Shown here in pieces: positions 10,725-21,399 of a DNA stretch of 64,000 nucleotides. Under the pieces are notes generated by a model. It was not told the DNA's origin. It was given only the letters and a program-made list of their open reading frames with translations, and did no database searches. Each line of letters opens with the position of its first letter. The stretch's first letter is position 1. Made by a program: the position numbers and the translations under genes. The DNA is from Paulinella micropora (lineage: Eukaryota; Cercozoa; Imbricatea; Euglyphida; Paulinellidae), in assembly GCA_019918135.1 (NCBI GenBank), contig WBZZ01003859.1, forward strand, positions 85,683 through 149,682, given 5' to 3'.

Positions 10725-11480
10725 AGGCGAAGGATGATTGTCCTTGCTCTGTTTGAGACCGTGAGGAGAGGTTGATGTCCTACATCCTCCTTGTCTATTG
10801 TCTGTCTCGGCAAGTTGATAAGATTGATTGCCGGTTCTATTCTTACTTTCTTCGGCTGTGGCTGCGATGGGCCCGCCTGCTTTCTCTTTGCCAGCGCTTT
10901 ACTCGCCTGCCTATTAGCAGCATGCACTGTTTGTTGTCGTGATGGGTGTACTGGTATTGTACTACCTTTGAGTTGGTCTGTGGCCTGCTGTGCGCTCTTA
11001 GACTCACTGGTGCCCTTGGTTGGTACCTGCACAGGGGTGTATTGTGCAATGTTTGTTGTTGGTTTTTCTTCCTCCTTCTCTAGTCATTGGACTACCTCAA
11101 ATCTGTTACCTGAGTCGGCATCAGTGTCGGTAGTGGTTGCGCCTGATGTCGCATAGGCCTGTGGTGCTGAGGAACTCGAGCTTGAGCTCGAGCCGTCTGC
11201 CCAGCCCCCATCTCTGTGGTACGGGCGCTCTGCGCTGCCGTATCCACCTCGGCCAACCCATCTTCCTCCTCCTCTACCTTGAAATACACCTCTTCCTCCT
11301 CCTCTTCTCACAAATCCTCTCTCCCCCCCGCGAGTGTATGTGCCTCGTGCGAAAGGGGCTCCTCCTCCTCGATTGATTCCTCTCCCTCCTCCTCTTCCTC
11401 GTGTTCCACCTCTTCCTTTACTTGCGGCTTCTATGGCTGCCGTCTTCGGATCATCTCTAAAGAAAAGAGAATTGATCGCG
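10725..11480 (-). CDS. Arg/Gly-rich nucleocapsid-like segment
   Basis: On the minus strand several short frames read a low-complexity product: RGG/RGR-rich (frame 11084-11311 and its upstream extension), then a Ser run, then Lys/Gln/Pro-rich sequence (10721-11032). RGG-rich stretches bind RNA. The position directly after a CCCH-type Gag and before a protease fits a nucleocapsid role. Frame changes occur at the repeats. Confidence 0.4.
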
Positions 11481-11488
11481 TCAGCTAG

Positions 11489-12496
11489 TTAGTGGTCATG
11501 GTCCGCGACATCCTGTAATTTCCACCCCTGATCATTGCGCAGTCGGCGCAGAACGGCGACGGTGTTGATTTCGTCCGACCGTACGTTCTTGAGGAGTGTG
11601 TTTCGGATGCGGGTGTCCTCGACATCGTGGTTGTACGGGCATTTTTTATTTGTGTGTTTGAAGCATTGTGCCCGTGCCCACCAACGAATACAAGGTGTGT
11701 TAGCTTCACGACTGTTCTCTCTTGGCCGCTTTCCTAGAGATCGTTGCGTATGTGCGGCTTGCGGTTGAGCAGAAGCCGATGCAGAACCCATCAAGGATGC
11801 TGTCTGGCTGTCGAGCCTCTGACAAGCAGTCATTACTTCGGTCCACAACATTTTTGGGCTCACGGCCTTAGTCGTGGCCTCAAAGACGCTCATCTCCAAA
11901 AAGTTCAAGTGCTTTACCTTGTCGAAGGTTTTGTAGTCTTGCATGAGCAGTGTGAGCTTATTTTTGTTGTAGACGTGCAAAGCACTGAGGAAATATAGGA
12001 GTATGGCTTTGTGGTTATAAAAGAGAGTGCACTGGGTGCCCACATTTGTTAATGCAAGCTGAGTGACAGACTGCAACTGCTCCGATACTAAGACGAAAAT
12101 TTCAAACCCAATCAATGTGCCCGTGCACAAGTGTTGGTATCCACTTGCCTTAAAGTATCGAATGAGGGTAGCAATGGCCAGAGTACAACTCATCTCTGCA
12201 TGTCCACCTTTCCTTGCTAGCTCCTCCTCTCCTCTGTATTTCTCGTAAGTTATACGATCAAAACCAGCTCCAAGGAGGGATCGATCACAGAGATGTTCTA
12301 GGACTTCATACTCCTGCTCCACCTCACACTGGTTTTGCTGGAAGCATCTGTCCATCTCATTGAACTTAGTCATGAGGGTCTTCTCTGTGTCAGCCTCATT
12401 GGCAGTCATAGCATAGAGCTTAAGGCCCCCTCCCCCAATTTTGATTTTAGCTAGGGCTGCCTGCAGCGCCTGCTTTTTCTTCTGGGAGTCAGTCAA
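11489..12496 (-). CDS. Gag-like protein with CCCH zinc finger
   Basis: The 335-codon frame begins MTDSQKKKQALQAALAK, then a Gly run. A long helical region (about residues 35-225) rich in Leu, Tyr and Cys could be a capsid core. Near residue 275 lies CIRWWARAQCFKHTNKKCPYNH, a C-x8-C-x7-C-x3-H arrangement of CCCH type that would bind RNA. The layout capsid-like helices, then zinc finger, then RGG tail, then protease is that of a retroelement Gag-Pro. The CCCH finger differs from the usual CCHC knuckle found in the copia Gag at 7.8-9.0 kb. I cannot assign it to a named clade. Confidence 0.5.
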   Translation of the reverse strand: MTDSQKKKQALQAALAKIKIGGGGLKLYAMTANEADTEKTLMTKFNEMDRCFQQNQCEVEQEYEVLEHLCDRSLLGAGFDRITYEKYRGEEELARKGGHAEMSCTLAIATLIRYFKASGYQHLCTGTLIGFEIFVLVSEQLQSVTQLALTNVGTQCTLFYNHKAILLYFLSALHVYNKNKLTLLMQDYKTFDKVKHLNFLEMSVFEATTKAVSPKMLWTEVMTACQRLDSQTASLMGSASASAQPQAAHTQRSLGKRPRENSREANTPCIRWWARAQCFKHTNKKCPYNHDVEDTRIRNTLLKNVRSDEINTVAVLRRLRNDQGWKLQDVADHDH

Positions 12497-12497
12497 A

Positions 12498-13549
12498 TTA
12501 ATTACTGTCCCTCCCCCTTCCTCCTGTGGGTCCTCCTCCTGCTTTCTTGGGAGCTGGGTTAGATGTGGTAGGTGGAGCCGTTGGCTGTGGAGCCACCCGT
12601 GCTACTGCCATTGCCACAGCTATCTTCTCCTTCTGCTCCTTCTCCTCTTTCTGCCTCGTCTCTTCTTGTTTCACCTGTCGTGCTAGATGAGTCACGAACT
12701 GTGCAAGCCCTGTGGCACTAGAGAGGAAGTGTGCCTTTTCTCTCATGGAAGACTGATCAGCTCTGTTATTATTTGGGATTGCTGTGAGAGGGCCTTTAAT
12801 GAGAGTGTGATTCTTCGTGTGGGCCCATTGCTTCCATGTTGGTTTTTGCTCCTTCCCCTCAAAGAGGCCCTTATGGAGTTATGTGAGGCGTTCAAGCACC
12901 TGACAAGACTGGTCAACCTCCTCGTAAACGGGATGTTGCCTTGTGTTGTCTTTCAGGGCTTTGTACATCTCGTTGTAAGCCCGTGTGAAGGCAGTTACAA
13001 AAGCCTCAAGGGCAAACTCAGTGCCACTTTGGTTTCTACCTTCGACCTTTCTTTCTAGATTCTTGATATCAGTGGGGACACCACAGACAGAGCCATGCTG
13101 CAGTTGTGTGTTTATTTTTCCACTGTATGTTTGTGCGTTCATGAAATTCCGCAACGAGCACAGCAGCGTAGAGTGTTGCAGATATGTCGTATATGTTGCA
13201 CAGTGTAAGAGTGTCGCCATATTTGATATCCTGCAATGGCACTCTTTCTTGCTCAAACCTCACTTTGTTGAAGAGAGGCTTCGCAAGGCAGGGAATTTCG
13301 ATCAGGAGGTTGCTTTGACCTTGTCCTGGTCTATTCCTTTTCTCGTAAGGAATGTAGATGTGTGTTTTATAATAGGTTGGGTAGTTAAGGAAGAAGGACT
13401 CTTCATCATCATATGTAGCCAACTGTTCCCATGTATGTGGGACATTCTGGCTAACATCCTCCAACTCCTCTCTCTCTCTCTCTCTGCCTCTGTCAGTGGA
13501 GAGCCTCCAGTCTGACCTGCACTCGCTTCTTGTGCATCACCCCCCCCCC
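12498..13549 (-). pseudogene. N-terminal part of the Gag-like block, broken by frameshifts
   Basis: Successive minus-strand frames give one product: Gly/Thr-rich start near the junction, ELEDVSQNVPHTWEQLATYDD, then YKTHIYIPYEKRNRPGQG, then a helical part (12879-13256), then MREKAHFLSSATGLAQF and a Lys/Glu-rich helix (12498-12746). Frame changes coincide with a (GA)n run near 13,470 and other short repeats. The first exon is separated by the transposon at 13,554-22,392 and lies at 22,397-22,559. No known domain is recognised. Confidence 0.45.
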
Positions 13550-13553
13550 CCTG
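13550..13553. repeat. Putative 4 bp target-site duplication, left (CCTG)
   Basis: CCTG directly precedes the left inverted repeat and directly follows the right one (22393-22396). The left copy is at the edge of a 12-base C run, so part of the match may be coincidental. Confidence 0.45.
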
Positions 13554-14065
13554 ACCGGATATAATGCAAGCTAACATGCAAGCTAAGTCTAAAGGTTTTG
13601 AAAATTGATGGGAGTAGCATGAAAATGAAAGATTTTAATGTATTTTAACTATTTTAAACAAAAAGTTTTTTTTAATTTGAATTTCTAGCCGTTACAACTG
13701 TTTTTCGACCGTTAGCTATATTTTGGCTAAATTGTGGTTTTGGTTTGCCTGAGCTTGGTTTTTCTTAGTTTTTATGTTGTTTTACATCAAAATCAACGTA
13801 ATTATGTTTAATTGATTAAATTCTAATGATATTACTTCAAATTCAAATTCAAATTCAAATGTGACTAGAAATTTTCAAGTTTGTTACTGGTGGCAGCCAT
13901 TCACTTATAGTCGTTATACATACTCACCGACTACTTGAACTATGCAAGGAACTATATTAATAAGAGTTTGTTTAGCATATTTACAATGTTTTTGAAGCAT
14001 CAAACCGGTGCGGAAGCTTAGACTTCAAGTCGAGTGACTGTGTTTTACACTAGTCACTGTGACAC
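13554..14065. repeat. Left terminal inverted repeat (about 512 bp)
   Basis: This matches the reverse complement of 21,882-22,392 base for base apart from a few substitutions and a one-base difference in a T run. It contains a repeat of AATTCA units and one copy of the 180-base subterminal unit. Confidence 0.9.
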
Positions 14066-14414
14066 TCAGCATTATGACATACTTGCCACTCACTTGTAAT
14101 CGTTATACATACTCACTGCCTACTTGAAGTATGCATGAAATTATATTAATACAAGTTTGTTCAGCATATTTACAATGTTTTTGAAGCATAAAACCGGTGC
14201 GGAAGCTTAGACTTCAGAGTGAGTGTGACAGTGTTTTACACTAGCCACTGTGACACTCAGCATACTTGCCACTCACTCGTAATCGTTATACATACCACTG
14301 CCTACTTGAAGTATACATGAAATATATTAATAAAACTATATATTCAAATAATGTTAATAAAATTCAAATTCAAATTAGACTTGAAATGTTTTAAGTTAAA
14401 ATCAGTTTATTACT
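14066..14414. repeat. Subterminal repeats, left
   Basis: One full (about 14,085-14,265) and one partial (14,266-14,340) copy of a unit of about 180 bases lie in direct repeat after the TIR. Each holds CGTTATACATACTCACTGCC, AAACCGGTGCGGAAGCTTAG and TGTTTTACACTAG. Such iterated subterminal motifs are usual binding sites for transposases. Confidence 0.75.
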
Positions 14415-15669
14415 TTATTTGTACACTCGTCTACGTTCTTGTCGAGGCCTGCCTCGGCGCGCTGGCGCTTGTTGAGGAAATGCTCTAGGAGCTTCTGGAG
14501 GTAGGCCTAGCTCTGGAGGCCACCAGTCAAACGATCTACTTCCTCTGGTATGAAGCAGTAGCTGTTGTGGGGTAAGAAGTTTTCGATCAACCTGGAATCG
14601 GAAATCAAATGATGGTTGATCTCGAAAGGTTTTGATTTTCACAAGACCTGGGGTAGTTGTGGTTTCAAAGTGGTTATATTTCTTCAGATCATGAATACCT
14701 TTCACTTTATGACGGTATTTCTCATCTTGACAAATTGGAGTTTGGAAATACGATGCCTTGGAGTTGCTGAGTTTTGATTCAATCAATCTCCCCAAGTCTT
14801 TGGCAGTTTCCCAAATCCAGTCGTCATGAAATGCAGAATATGCAACCGTTTGAGCGATTTTTTCCGCATGGGAATCGCAAAGGCTTTTTCCGTGATTAGA
14901 TGCCCAGAAATTCCAAGCAAAGTATTCCAGCCCAGGATGCTTAGTCCTAACAAGACTAGCCTCTGCCAGCGAATATCTTTGTTTGTAATGTTTCCGGCCA
15001 CCATCGGACCATTTTATTACTTTAGTATACCCACGTGGCTTAATTACACGTTCCATAATATAATGCAACCATTGCCGGTAAAAGAAGTAGTCATTCTTTC
15101 CTTCTTCATCTTTATGAGGTAGTGTGTCAACGTATTCTTTTTTTATACCACCAAGTCCGTCACCAGACGAAAGAACAGCTATGTGATCGTTTATATCTTC
15201 TGTTTTCCCACCCCCCAACACTCATGCGTGAAAAATCAGCAACCATGACAACCGTTTGAGTGTCGTTTTTAACTATCTCTAAGTCATCGTCAAAAAATTT
15301 CGCGTTTTCTTTTGCCTTAAAATGATGATCCGAATTTTGAATTATCTTTTCGACTTTTTCTTTTTCTTTCCTCTCTTCAGCACTCAGCTCTCTCACTCCA
15401 TCGAGTTGTTGAAGTTCCGCTAATCTAGCAGTTTGGTTTTTATAGTCTCTGCATTGAAAGCAGTGTGCCCAAACCTTGGTTGCCCTGTCTACTATCCAAT
15501 GTTGATTATGTAAACGAGTCCACTCGGGACGAAGGGGTGGGTGAATCAATTGTGCAACCTTGGAATGAGGGCGGAGTAAGAATTGTCCAATTTGGCGCGC
15601 CCAAAAAGCACGGAGATCGGCGATAGTCATTCTGGCCCGCAGCTGACTTGGGTTGCGGCAGGCCGGTAC
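14415..15669 (-). pseudogene. Candidate transposase, catalytic exon
   Basis: Two frames (15160-15630 and 14415-15221) join at a G run near 15,215 to give about 410 residues. The first part has LRAFWARQIGQFLL and a CFQCRDYK pair, then VVMVADFSRMSVGG, whose Asp could be the first catalytic residue. The second has VIKWSDGGRKHYKQRYSL and WNFWASNHGKSLCDSHAEKI. The pattern of VxDF, then SDGG..HYK.RYS, then ASNHGKSLCD resembles RNase H-fold transposase-like proteins found across eukaryotes (SDG..FK.RY / HGK..CD blocks). The tail is Pro/Arg-rich. The location inside TIRs supports a transposase role. The frameshift, if real, inactivates this copy. Confidence 0.55.
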
Positions 15670-15804
15670 CCTCTTATTATCAAATGTAAAAAATAAACTA
15701 GAGTCCGAACGAAGAGTTGAAGCTGCAACGTCATGCCATGTTTGTTAACAAATTAAGGGAAAAAAATTAAACATGGCATGAAATTGTAGCTAAAAATTGT
15801 TGGG
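15670..15804 (-). other. Probable intron with hairpin
   Basis: Noncoding sequence separates the Zn-finger exon from the catalytic exon. It includes an inverted repeat, CATGCCATGTTT and its complement around 15,733-15,782, able to form a 12 bp stem. Splice sites are not unambiguous; a candidate acceptor on the minus strand lies near 15,665. Confidence 0.4.
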
Positions 15805-16264
15805 TCAGTCAGCCACGTACAAGGCTTTCTCTTGACCCGGGGGGGGGGGGGGGTGGCAGCACTGAAGACTGCATGACAAGGACTCAGCCGCTAACCTCTG
15901 CACCAAAGACCCCCATCGCAGTTGAAACTCGAACAACGCTGCCTTCGTTTGCTCTTCCTGCTCCAAAATCGCTAAATTTTTCTGCAGCCGCTTGGGTTGT
16001 TGCTCGATGTTGGGACTCACGTGAAAAATGACAGGGGGACGGGAGCTGGATCTGGAGAGCTTGACGCTTGCACCGCGATTGCACACATGTTGATAGCTGG
16101 CCTTCCTGACGTGGTAGGTAGGGGGATTGCAGTTGTTGCATTTGTAGACATCCGCATCCCCTGCCTCGAAGGCAATCTCCAACTGCGCCTGCGACCTCTT
16201 CAGCTTGCGCTTCTGCTGATGATCGTAGCCCTCCCCACTCCTGATGGCGTGAGCAATAGCCTGC
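15805..16264 (-). CDS. Candidate transposase, zinc-finger exon
   Basis: The exon starts right after a TTCTTGCAG acceptor (minus strand) that ends a microsatellite-filled intron. The frame reads a basic helix (HQQKRKLKRSQAQLEI), then CNNCNPPTYHVRKASYQHVC, a C-x2-C-x7-H-x7-H-x-C cluster suited to zinc binding and probably to recognition of the transposon ends, then a Ser/Arg segment and a long helix ending in a Pro run (encoded by a C homopolymer at 15,839-15,853). It should be spliced to the catalytic exon downstream. Confidence 0.5.
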
Positions 16265-16272
16265 AAGAAAAC

Positions 16273-16369
<97 letters not shown>

Positions 16370-16600
16370 GTGCTTCTCTGTCAATGGCTGATGCAAATCT
16401 GCACATGCGCCTCCATCGTCTCACCCGTGAGGGGAGTACGAAGAATTGACGATAGGCTCTAATGACACCCCCGCACGGGCAGTTCCAACACTTCCAGACG
16501 GACCGGTATGTTCAATGAGGATACTGGTGGCACCGACGGGAATCGAACTGGCGACAGGGCCCAGATGGTAGAACTTGACCACTGGGCTATCACGGTGTCC
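16370..16600 (-). mobile_element. tRNA-derived SINE-like copy A
   Basis: Minus-strand copy. Its 5' end has a tRNA-like head with an A box (TAGCCCAGTGG) and B box (AGTTCGATTCC), followed by a shared body, and it ends in (ATT)n at 16,270-16,369. Confidence 0.75.
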
Positions 16601-16678
<78 letters not shown>

Positions 16679-16813
16679 GTGCTTCTCTGTCAATGGCTGA
16701 TGCATTTCTGCACATGCGCCTCCATCGTCTCACCCGTGAGGGGAGTACGAAGAATTGACGATAAGCTCTAATGACACCCCCGCAAGGGCAGTTCCAACAC
16801 TTCCAGACGGGCC

Positions 16814-16814
<1 letters not shown>
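16679..16814 (-). mobile_element. SINE-like copy B, 5' truncated
   Basis: Only the 3' body is present, without the tRNA-like head. An (ATT)n tail occupies 16,602-16,678. It lies directly upstream of copy A in the same orientation. Confidence 0.7.
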
Positions 16815-16845
<31 letters not shown>

Positions 16846-17069
16846 GTGCTTCTCTGTCAATGGCTCATGCATTTCTGCACATGCGCCTCCATCGTCTCAC
16901 CCGTGAGGGGAGTACGAAGAATTGACGATAAGCTCTAATGACACCCCCGCAAGGGCAGTTCCAACACTTCCAGACGGGCCGGTATGTTCAATGAAAATAC
17001 TGGTCCAGAAATAGACCGGTATGTTCAATGAAAATACTGGTGGCACCGACGGGAATCGAACTGGCGACA

Positions 17070-17070
<1 letters not shown>
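16846..17070 (-). mobile_element. SINE-like copy C, truncated in the tRNA-like head
   Basis: The body carries an internal duplication of the CCGGTATGTTCAATGAAAAT segment. The copy stops at the B-box side of the head and is followed by a long (AAT)n array (17,071-17,163). Confidence 0.7.
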
Positions 17071-17163
<93 letters not shown>

Positions 17164-17164
<1 letters not shown>

Positions 17165-17335
17165 TATCTCCTGCCAATTGCTGAGCCAAAAGGCCATGTG
17201 CATCCAGTCCTCCATTCCATAAGGAAAGTCTCCACACCAATTGGTGGAATAAAGGAAGTGACGGCATAGAACATTACTCTAGGAGCTTTATACCAATCAG
17301 CCCATTGAAAAGGACCAATGGCCTATGTACTCCCT
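17164..17335. repeat. Second (AAT)-flanked interspersed repeat
   Basis: This segment of about 170 bases recurs at 62,561-62,716 with a few differences and a small deletion. Both copies lie between (AAT)n arrays. It has no coding capacity and no recognised origin, and is probably another non-autonomous retroelement. Confidence 0.65.
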
Positions 17336-17360
17336 AATAATAATAATAATAATAATAATA

Positions 17361-17628
17361 GTGCTTCTCTGTCAATGGCTGATGCATTTCTGCACATGCG
17401 CCTCCATCGTCTCACCCGTGAGGGGAGTACGAAGAATTGACGATAAGCTCTAATGACACCCCCGCAAGGGCAGTTCCAACACTTCCAGACGGGCCGGTAT
17501 GTTCAATGAAAATACTGGTCCAGAAATAGACCGGTATGTTCAATGAAAATACTGGTGGCACCGACGGGAATCGAACTGGCGACAGGGCCCAGATGGTAGA
17601 ACTTGACCACTGGGCTATCACGGTGTCC
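17361..17628 (-). mobile_element. SINE-like copy D, full length
   Basis: This copy has the complete tRNA-like head (A box TAGCCCAGTGG, B box AGTTCGATTCC), the duplicated CCGGTATGTTCAATG segment, the body and a short (ATT)n tail. Confidence 0.75.
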
Positions 17629-17769
17629 AATAATAATAATAATAATAATAACAATAATAACAATTATGTATGTATGTTGAGAAGAGAAAGAGAGAGCAAG
17701 AGAACGGGGGGGGGGGAAGAAGAAGAAGAAGAAGAAGAAGAAGAAGGGAAAGGAGGAAGTACAGGTAAG

Positions 17770-18515
17770 ATTTGTTTGTAGTAGACTGCAAAAGAGGCGT
17801 ACTCGTCGTACACCTTGGAGACCGTGACTCGCTCCACGTAACTCTTGCCAGACCGAATGTGTTTATCATGAGAAGGATGATATTTCGATAAATGATATTC
17901 TATCCCATATGCATCCGTTCCTAATTCTAACGCTATAGGATCATGGTCGGTAGGTGTGTTTGCAAAAGACATGCCTATGAATGAATTCAAAACCCGCCCC
18001 CCCCCCTCCTTCAGACCAAGCCATTTCTCTGAAATGCTACCTAACTCAAACAACTGCTGCACCTCTCCTAGCAAAGCGCGCACATGAGGTGGAACTGTGT
18101 GAGGGGTGACGTTAGGTAAGCCTTGAATATCCTCTACTATTCTGCATACCACAGCAAAACCCCACTTTGCAAGCTCACTTATGCATGATTCCTTACCCTC
18201 CTCCCCAAAAAGCTGGCCTGCCTCACTACCTAACGATGCTATGAGTGTGTCAATGACAGAGATGGTGGATGATGGATTATGTGGAGACCTAACTCTATCT
18301 TTTTCTGCCTCCTCAAAAGATATATGTATGCCCTCCTGCACATCACCCCGAATGCTCTGCACAACAAAACAATGTGATTTGGACTCATGCCGTGGTGGTG
18401 CTTGGGAAGACTGGGCCTGGGGGTGTCGAGAGGGGGCCGAAGAAGGCTGGACAGAAGACGGCAATATGGATGCAACGGCTGCCGTTGGTTCCACGAAGCC
18501 CAGAGCTGCCCTTGC
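17770..18515 (-). CDS. Candidate transposase, second exon (N-terminal region)
   Basis: The exon begins after a CATCTTTAG acceptor and stays in frame with the first exon. It reads a Pro/Ser-rich start, then an acidic/helical region with VIDTLIASLGSEAGQLFGEE and a conserved-looking stretch ending in SYVERVTVSKVYDEYASF. No named domain is recognised. It is the upstream part of the transposase-like gene by phase and orientation. Continued reading beyond 17,770 enters a (GAA)n/(AAT)n tract, so the exon should end there. Confidence 0.5.
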
Positions 18516-18600
18516 CTAAAGATGCAACACAAATTCAAAAGAAATTACTGCAAACTGAAGCAAAAAGTGGCAAGAATGAAAACAAAACAATACAATTTAC

Positions 18601-18666
18601 CTTGTCCTCGAACCTTTTTTTGTCGGCACGGCGTTCCTCCACAGTATGGAGTCGCCTTTTCGACAT
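18601..18666 (-). CDS. Candidate transposase, first exon
   Basis: ATG at 18,666 opens 22 codons (MSKRRLHTVEERRADKKRF and on), very basic, then a GACAAG/GTAAATTG donor. The intron (18,516-18,600) ends in CATCTTTAG and keeps the frame. This small exon is missed by simple ORF calling. It faces the divergent accessory gene across a 427-base intergenic region. Confidence 0.6.
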
Positions 18667-19093
18667 GTCAGTCTAACAGGAAGGAAGCAAGGGGGAAAAA
18701 ATAAATAAAGCCAGTGAACTGCTGCCGTTCGGCAAACACGAAAGCAATATAAAACAAGAGAATATGTTCAAGAAAAACAAAGCAAAAGGACAAACAGCTA
18801 CAAACTGTATGTGGGAGACATTATGTCCCCAAACGGATGGGTCACAAAAAAGGGTTGGTGCAAAAAATATGGTCCGGACGCCAAACTCAACGAAAATTTG
18901 GTACGCAATTTACGGTCAAGTGAAATTCGGCATTAGTCCTTGCAACCGAAGTTGCGACCGCTTTTGGGTTGCGCCCAAAAACGGTTGCAACTTCGGTTGC
19001 AACACAGTGAACCATTGTGTTTTTTACCCACGCTTTTTGAACCAAACCTTGGGGTTGGCAAACACAACAAGAACTCGAGAGTAGAAGGCAAGT
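18667..19093. promoter_or_regulatory. Divergent promoter region of the transposon
   Basis: The interval between the two start codons has no plausible gene. It contains a GGTTGCAACTTCGGTTGC-type direct and inverted repeat (about 18,945-19,005; GTTGCGACC/GGTTGCAAC), a possible regulator-binding site. Both genes must be driven from here. Confidence 0.45.
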
Positions 19094-21226
19094 ATGTCTG
19101 ATACTACTAGTACCACTGACAGTGTTCCTGTGCAACCTGCCAATGCTTGGGCATCAGGTCGTTCTTGCAAACTGTTTTCATTGAAACTTATTCACTTTTT
19201 GTTTTCTTGTCTTGAGGTCCGGCGTTGGTAGACCCTGCGATGGAGTCGATTTCAAACGTTCCAAACGCTATTTTCGCCCGGCCTATACAGAGCGCCAACG
19301 TGGCAGTTGTAGCCAACATCGCCAACGAGGTCCTTCAGCCTGGTCTTGTCCGTGATGAATTCATCGTGCAGTGGGTGGGTTGGCCTGCCGACTTGCGAAT
19401 CACCATCGATCGCGATGCGGATGATAATGCTCGCAAAGCAAGTATAGCCAAAGTTGTTTTTATTGTCGCCAACCTTGTTCAAGAACGTTTGTGTTTTTTT
19501 ACCTTGGAAGCTGGTCCTTACAACCTTGCCGGTCCAACCGTCGTCAAGGTTGTCTTTGTTTCCCAGTCAGACTCACTTTTCTATCATTATTCTTGTGGTT
19601 AGTTCGGCGTGACACACCCCGGAGACGTGGCAAGGTTTCGTCCTGGGCGCGAGGTGGAGGGTGGAACTATTAAACGCAGTTGGAACTTCGCAAACGAGCA
19701 AGGTTGCGAGCTCATTGAGGCAGGCCGACGGAAACAGAATGCTTTTTTTGCTGGAGGCCTACTTGAACGGTTCCAAAATCGTGCCAGGCACTTTTGTGTG
19801 GTTCATCACTGCTGCCATTCGGAATTCCAGCAATCGTGAAGTGCTGAAGAACCCTGATACTACTTTATGGCTGGCTAGGGTTCTGCGTATTCTAAAGAAA
19901 GTAACCATTTTGAATGGCGTTGCGCGTTCTTATATTCATTTCGTACTTTCGTACCGGTCCGAAAATGGGAACATCAGAGTGATTGCGTCTGTTTCAGGGT
20001 GGATACACAATGTTGTCGTGCCAGCCTTTCAAGCCCGGTTGGAGCAGGACCCAGCTGCTGGCGTCCTTGGACTTTGGAGTCTTCTGAATGTAAGGATGCT
20101 TGCGTATCAGTTGTTGCTAAGGTTATGAAGCGTTCCGAGGAACACACAGAGACCCAAAAGTCACCTACTTCCCCTCAAGTCTCCGTGCCTGTAGCAAGTT
20201 TGAGCTCTTCTGCAGCCGCTGACAGCCATGCCATGCAAGAGCTTGTCAAGTTGAAAGCAGAAAACCAAGTTTTGCGTGATAAAATCACGAAGCTGGAGGC
20301 GGGTGACAAGGAGGCACAGCGCATTGTAAAAGACACCTTGCAGCATTTTGACGACGAGCGTGCAGCGAAGCTGCGAGCAGAAAGAGAGCTGAAGAATGCC
20401 AGTGACGCTCTTCAAACTGCAGCAGATGCTCGGCAGGATCTTGAGAAGCATGTGAGCTCCTTGCAGGACCAAGTGGCAGAGTGGAAGAAAAAAACCTACA
20501 ACACCGAAAGGGTAACTCTTTGCTTCAGATACAATATTTTTTCTTCCTTTTTTTTTTGCTTTGCAGACCAAGAAGCGACTTGATACTGTGCATGCTTCGC
20601 TGAAGCAAGTACTTCATTCCTGTTTTGCTTGCACTTAACTTACACATTGTGTTTTGTTTAGAAATATGAAGCCTTGGCGGCACAGAATGAAGAGGCGGTT
20701 GAGACCGGCACCCGCGCAGAGGAAGCCTTGGCCGCTGCAGAGGAGAAAGTGACCGAGCACGAGGAGAAGCTGATAGAGACGAAGGGATTGCTAGAAAAGG
20801 AGCAGGCAAAGACGGAAGACTCGAAACTGAAAATTGCTGCGTTGCAGACTCAAGTTACCACTCTGCAATCGAGTCTTCGAGAAGCCACCGCTCAACGGGA
20901 CGAATACAAAGGTCATGAGCTAGCAATCAATCAAACGGGACGAACACATGGTTGTTTTGGTAGCTGTCGCGAAAGGGGCGAGGATGATGCTCAGCGCTAC
21001 ATCTAGCAGCCATGTTTCAGGCAAGTCACGGTCGCGCTCAGTGTCTCTTTCTCCTGTGAAAGCAAAGAAGCACAAAAGAAGCAAGCGGGTCGATCGTGAT
21101 CGTTACGCTTCATCTGATTCAGAATCAGAATGTAGCAAAAAATCAACGCCTTCTGCTAAGCGCTACCGTCGTCATGGACACTGGACACTGCCACCACTCT
21201 TGATTTTTTCATTGGCACGAAAATGA
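19094..21226 (+). pseudogene. Transposon accessory gene, coiled-coil protein
   Basis: Exon 1 (19,094-19,155) starts MSDTTSTTDSVPVQPANAW and ends at a CAG/GTCGTT donor. Exon 2 begins after TCTTGAG near 19,217 and reads about 105 residues (VQWVGWPADLRITIDRD within). A further exon starts after TGTGGTTAG (19,602) with FGVTHPGDVARFRPGRE, continues with a frameshift at a T run near 19,745 (LARVLRILKKVTIL, ASVSGWIHNVV), then another frame change near 20,085 leads to a coiled coil (AENQVLRDKITKLEAGDKEA) with two small introns near 20,511-20,565 and 20,608-20,661. The C-terminus is Ser/Arg/Lys-rich, like a nuclear signal. No known family is recognised; a role as DNA-binding or regulatory partner of the transposase is inferred from position. 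Confidence 0.5.
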
Positions 21227-21399
21227 AGCTAAGCATTTTTGCTTTTACTAGTATTATTTCTTAATATAATAAAAAGAATTTCAAATGTTTTCTCTTTTTG
21301 TTGATAATTCAATGTCTGACCTTTAGCCTGTCAAATGATTAATATCAATATTCGTAACTCCTGCCACCACTGACCAACGCTTATGACTGAGTGCATTAC

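Larger units (their letters stand above)
16265..17769 (-). other. Intron of the transposase gene filled with SINE-like repeats and (AAT)n
   Basis: Between the acceptor at 16,265 and a candidate donor near 17,770 (minus-strand CCT/GTACTT, which preserves the reading frame) lie four SINE-like copies, one copy of a second (AAT)-tailed repeat, four long (AAT)n arrays and a (GAA)n run. Open frames here are only homopolymeric Leu, Ile, Tyr or Asn translations. Confidence 0.65.

Noticed and set aside
16260..17670. Long Leu, Ile, Tyr or Asn homopolymer open frames
   Set aside because: They are translations of (AAT)n arrays in every frame, with no start or domain context.
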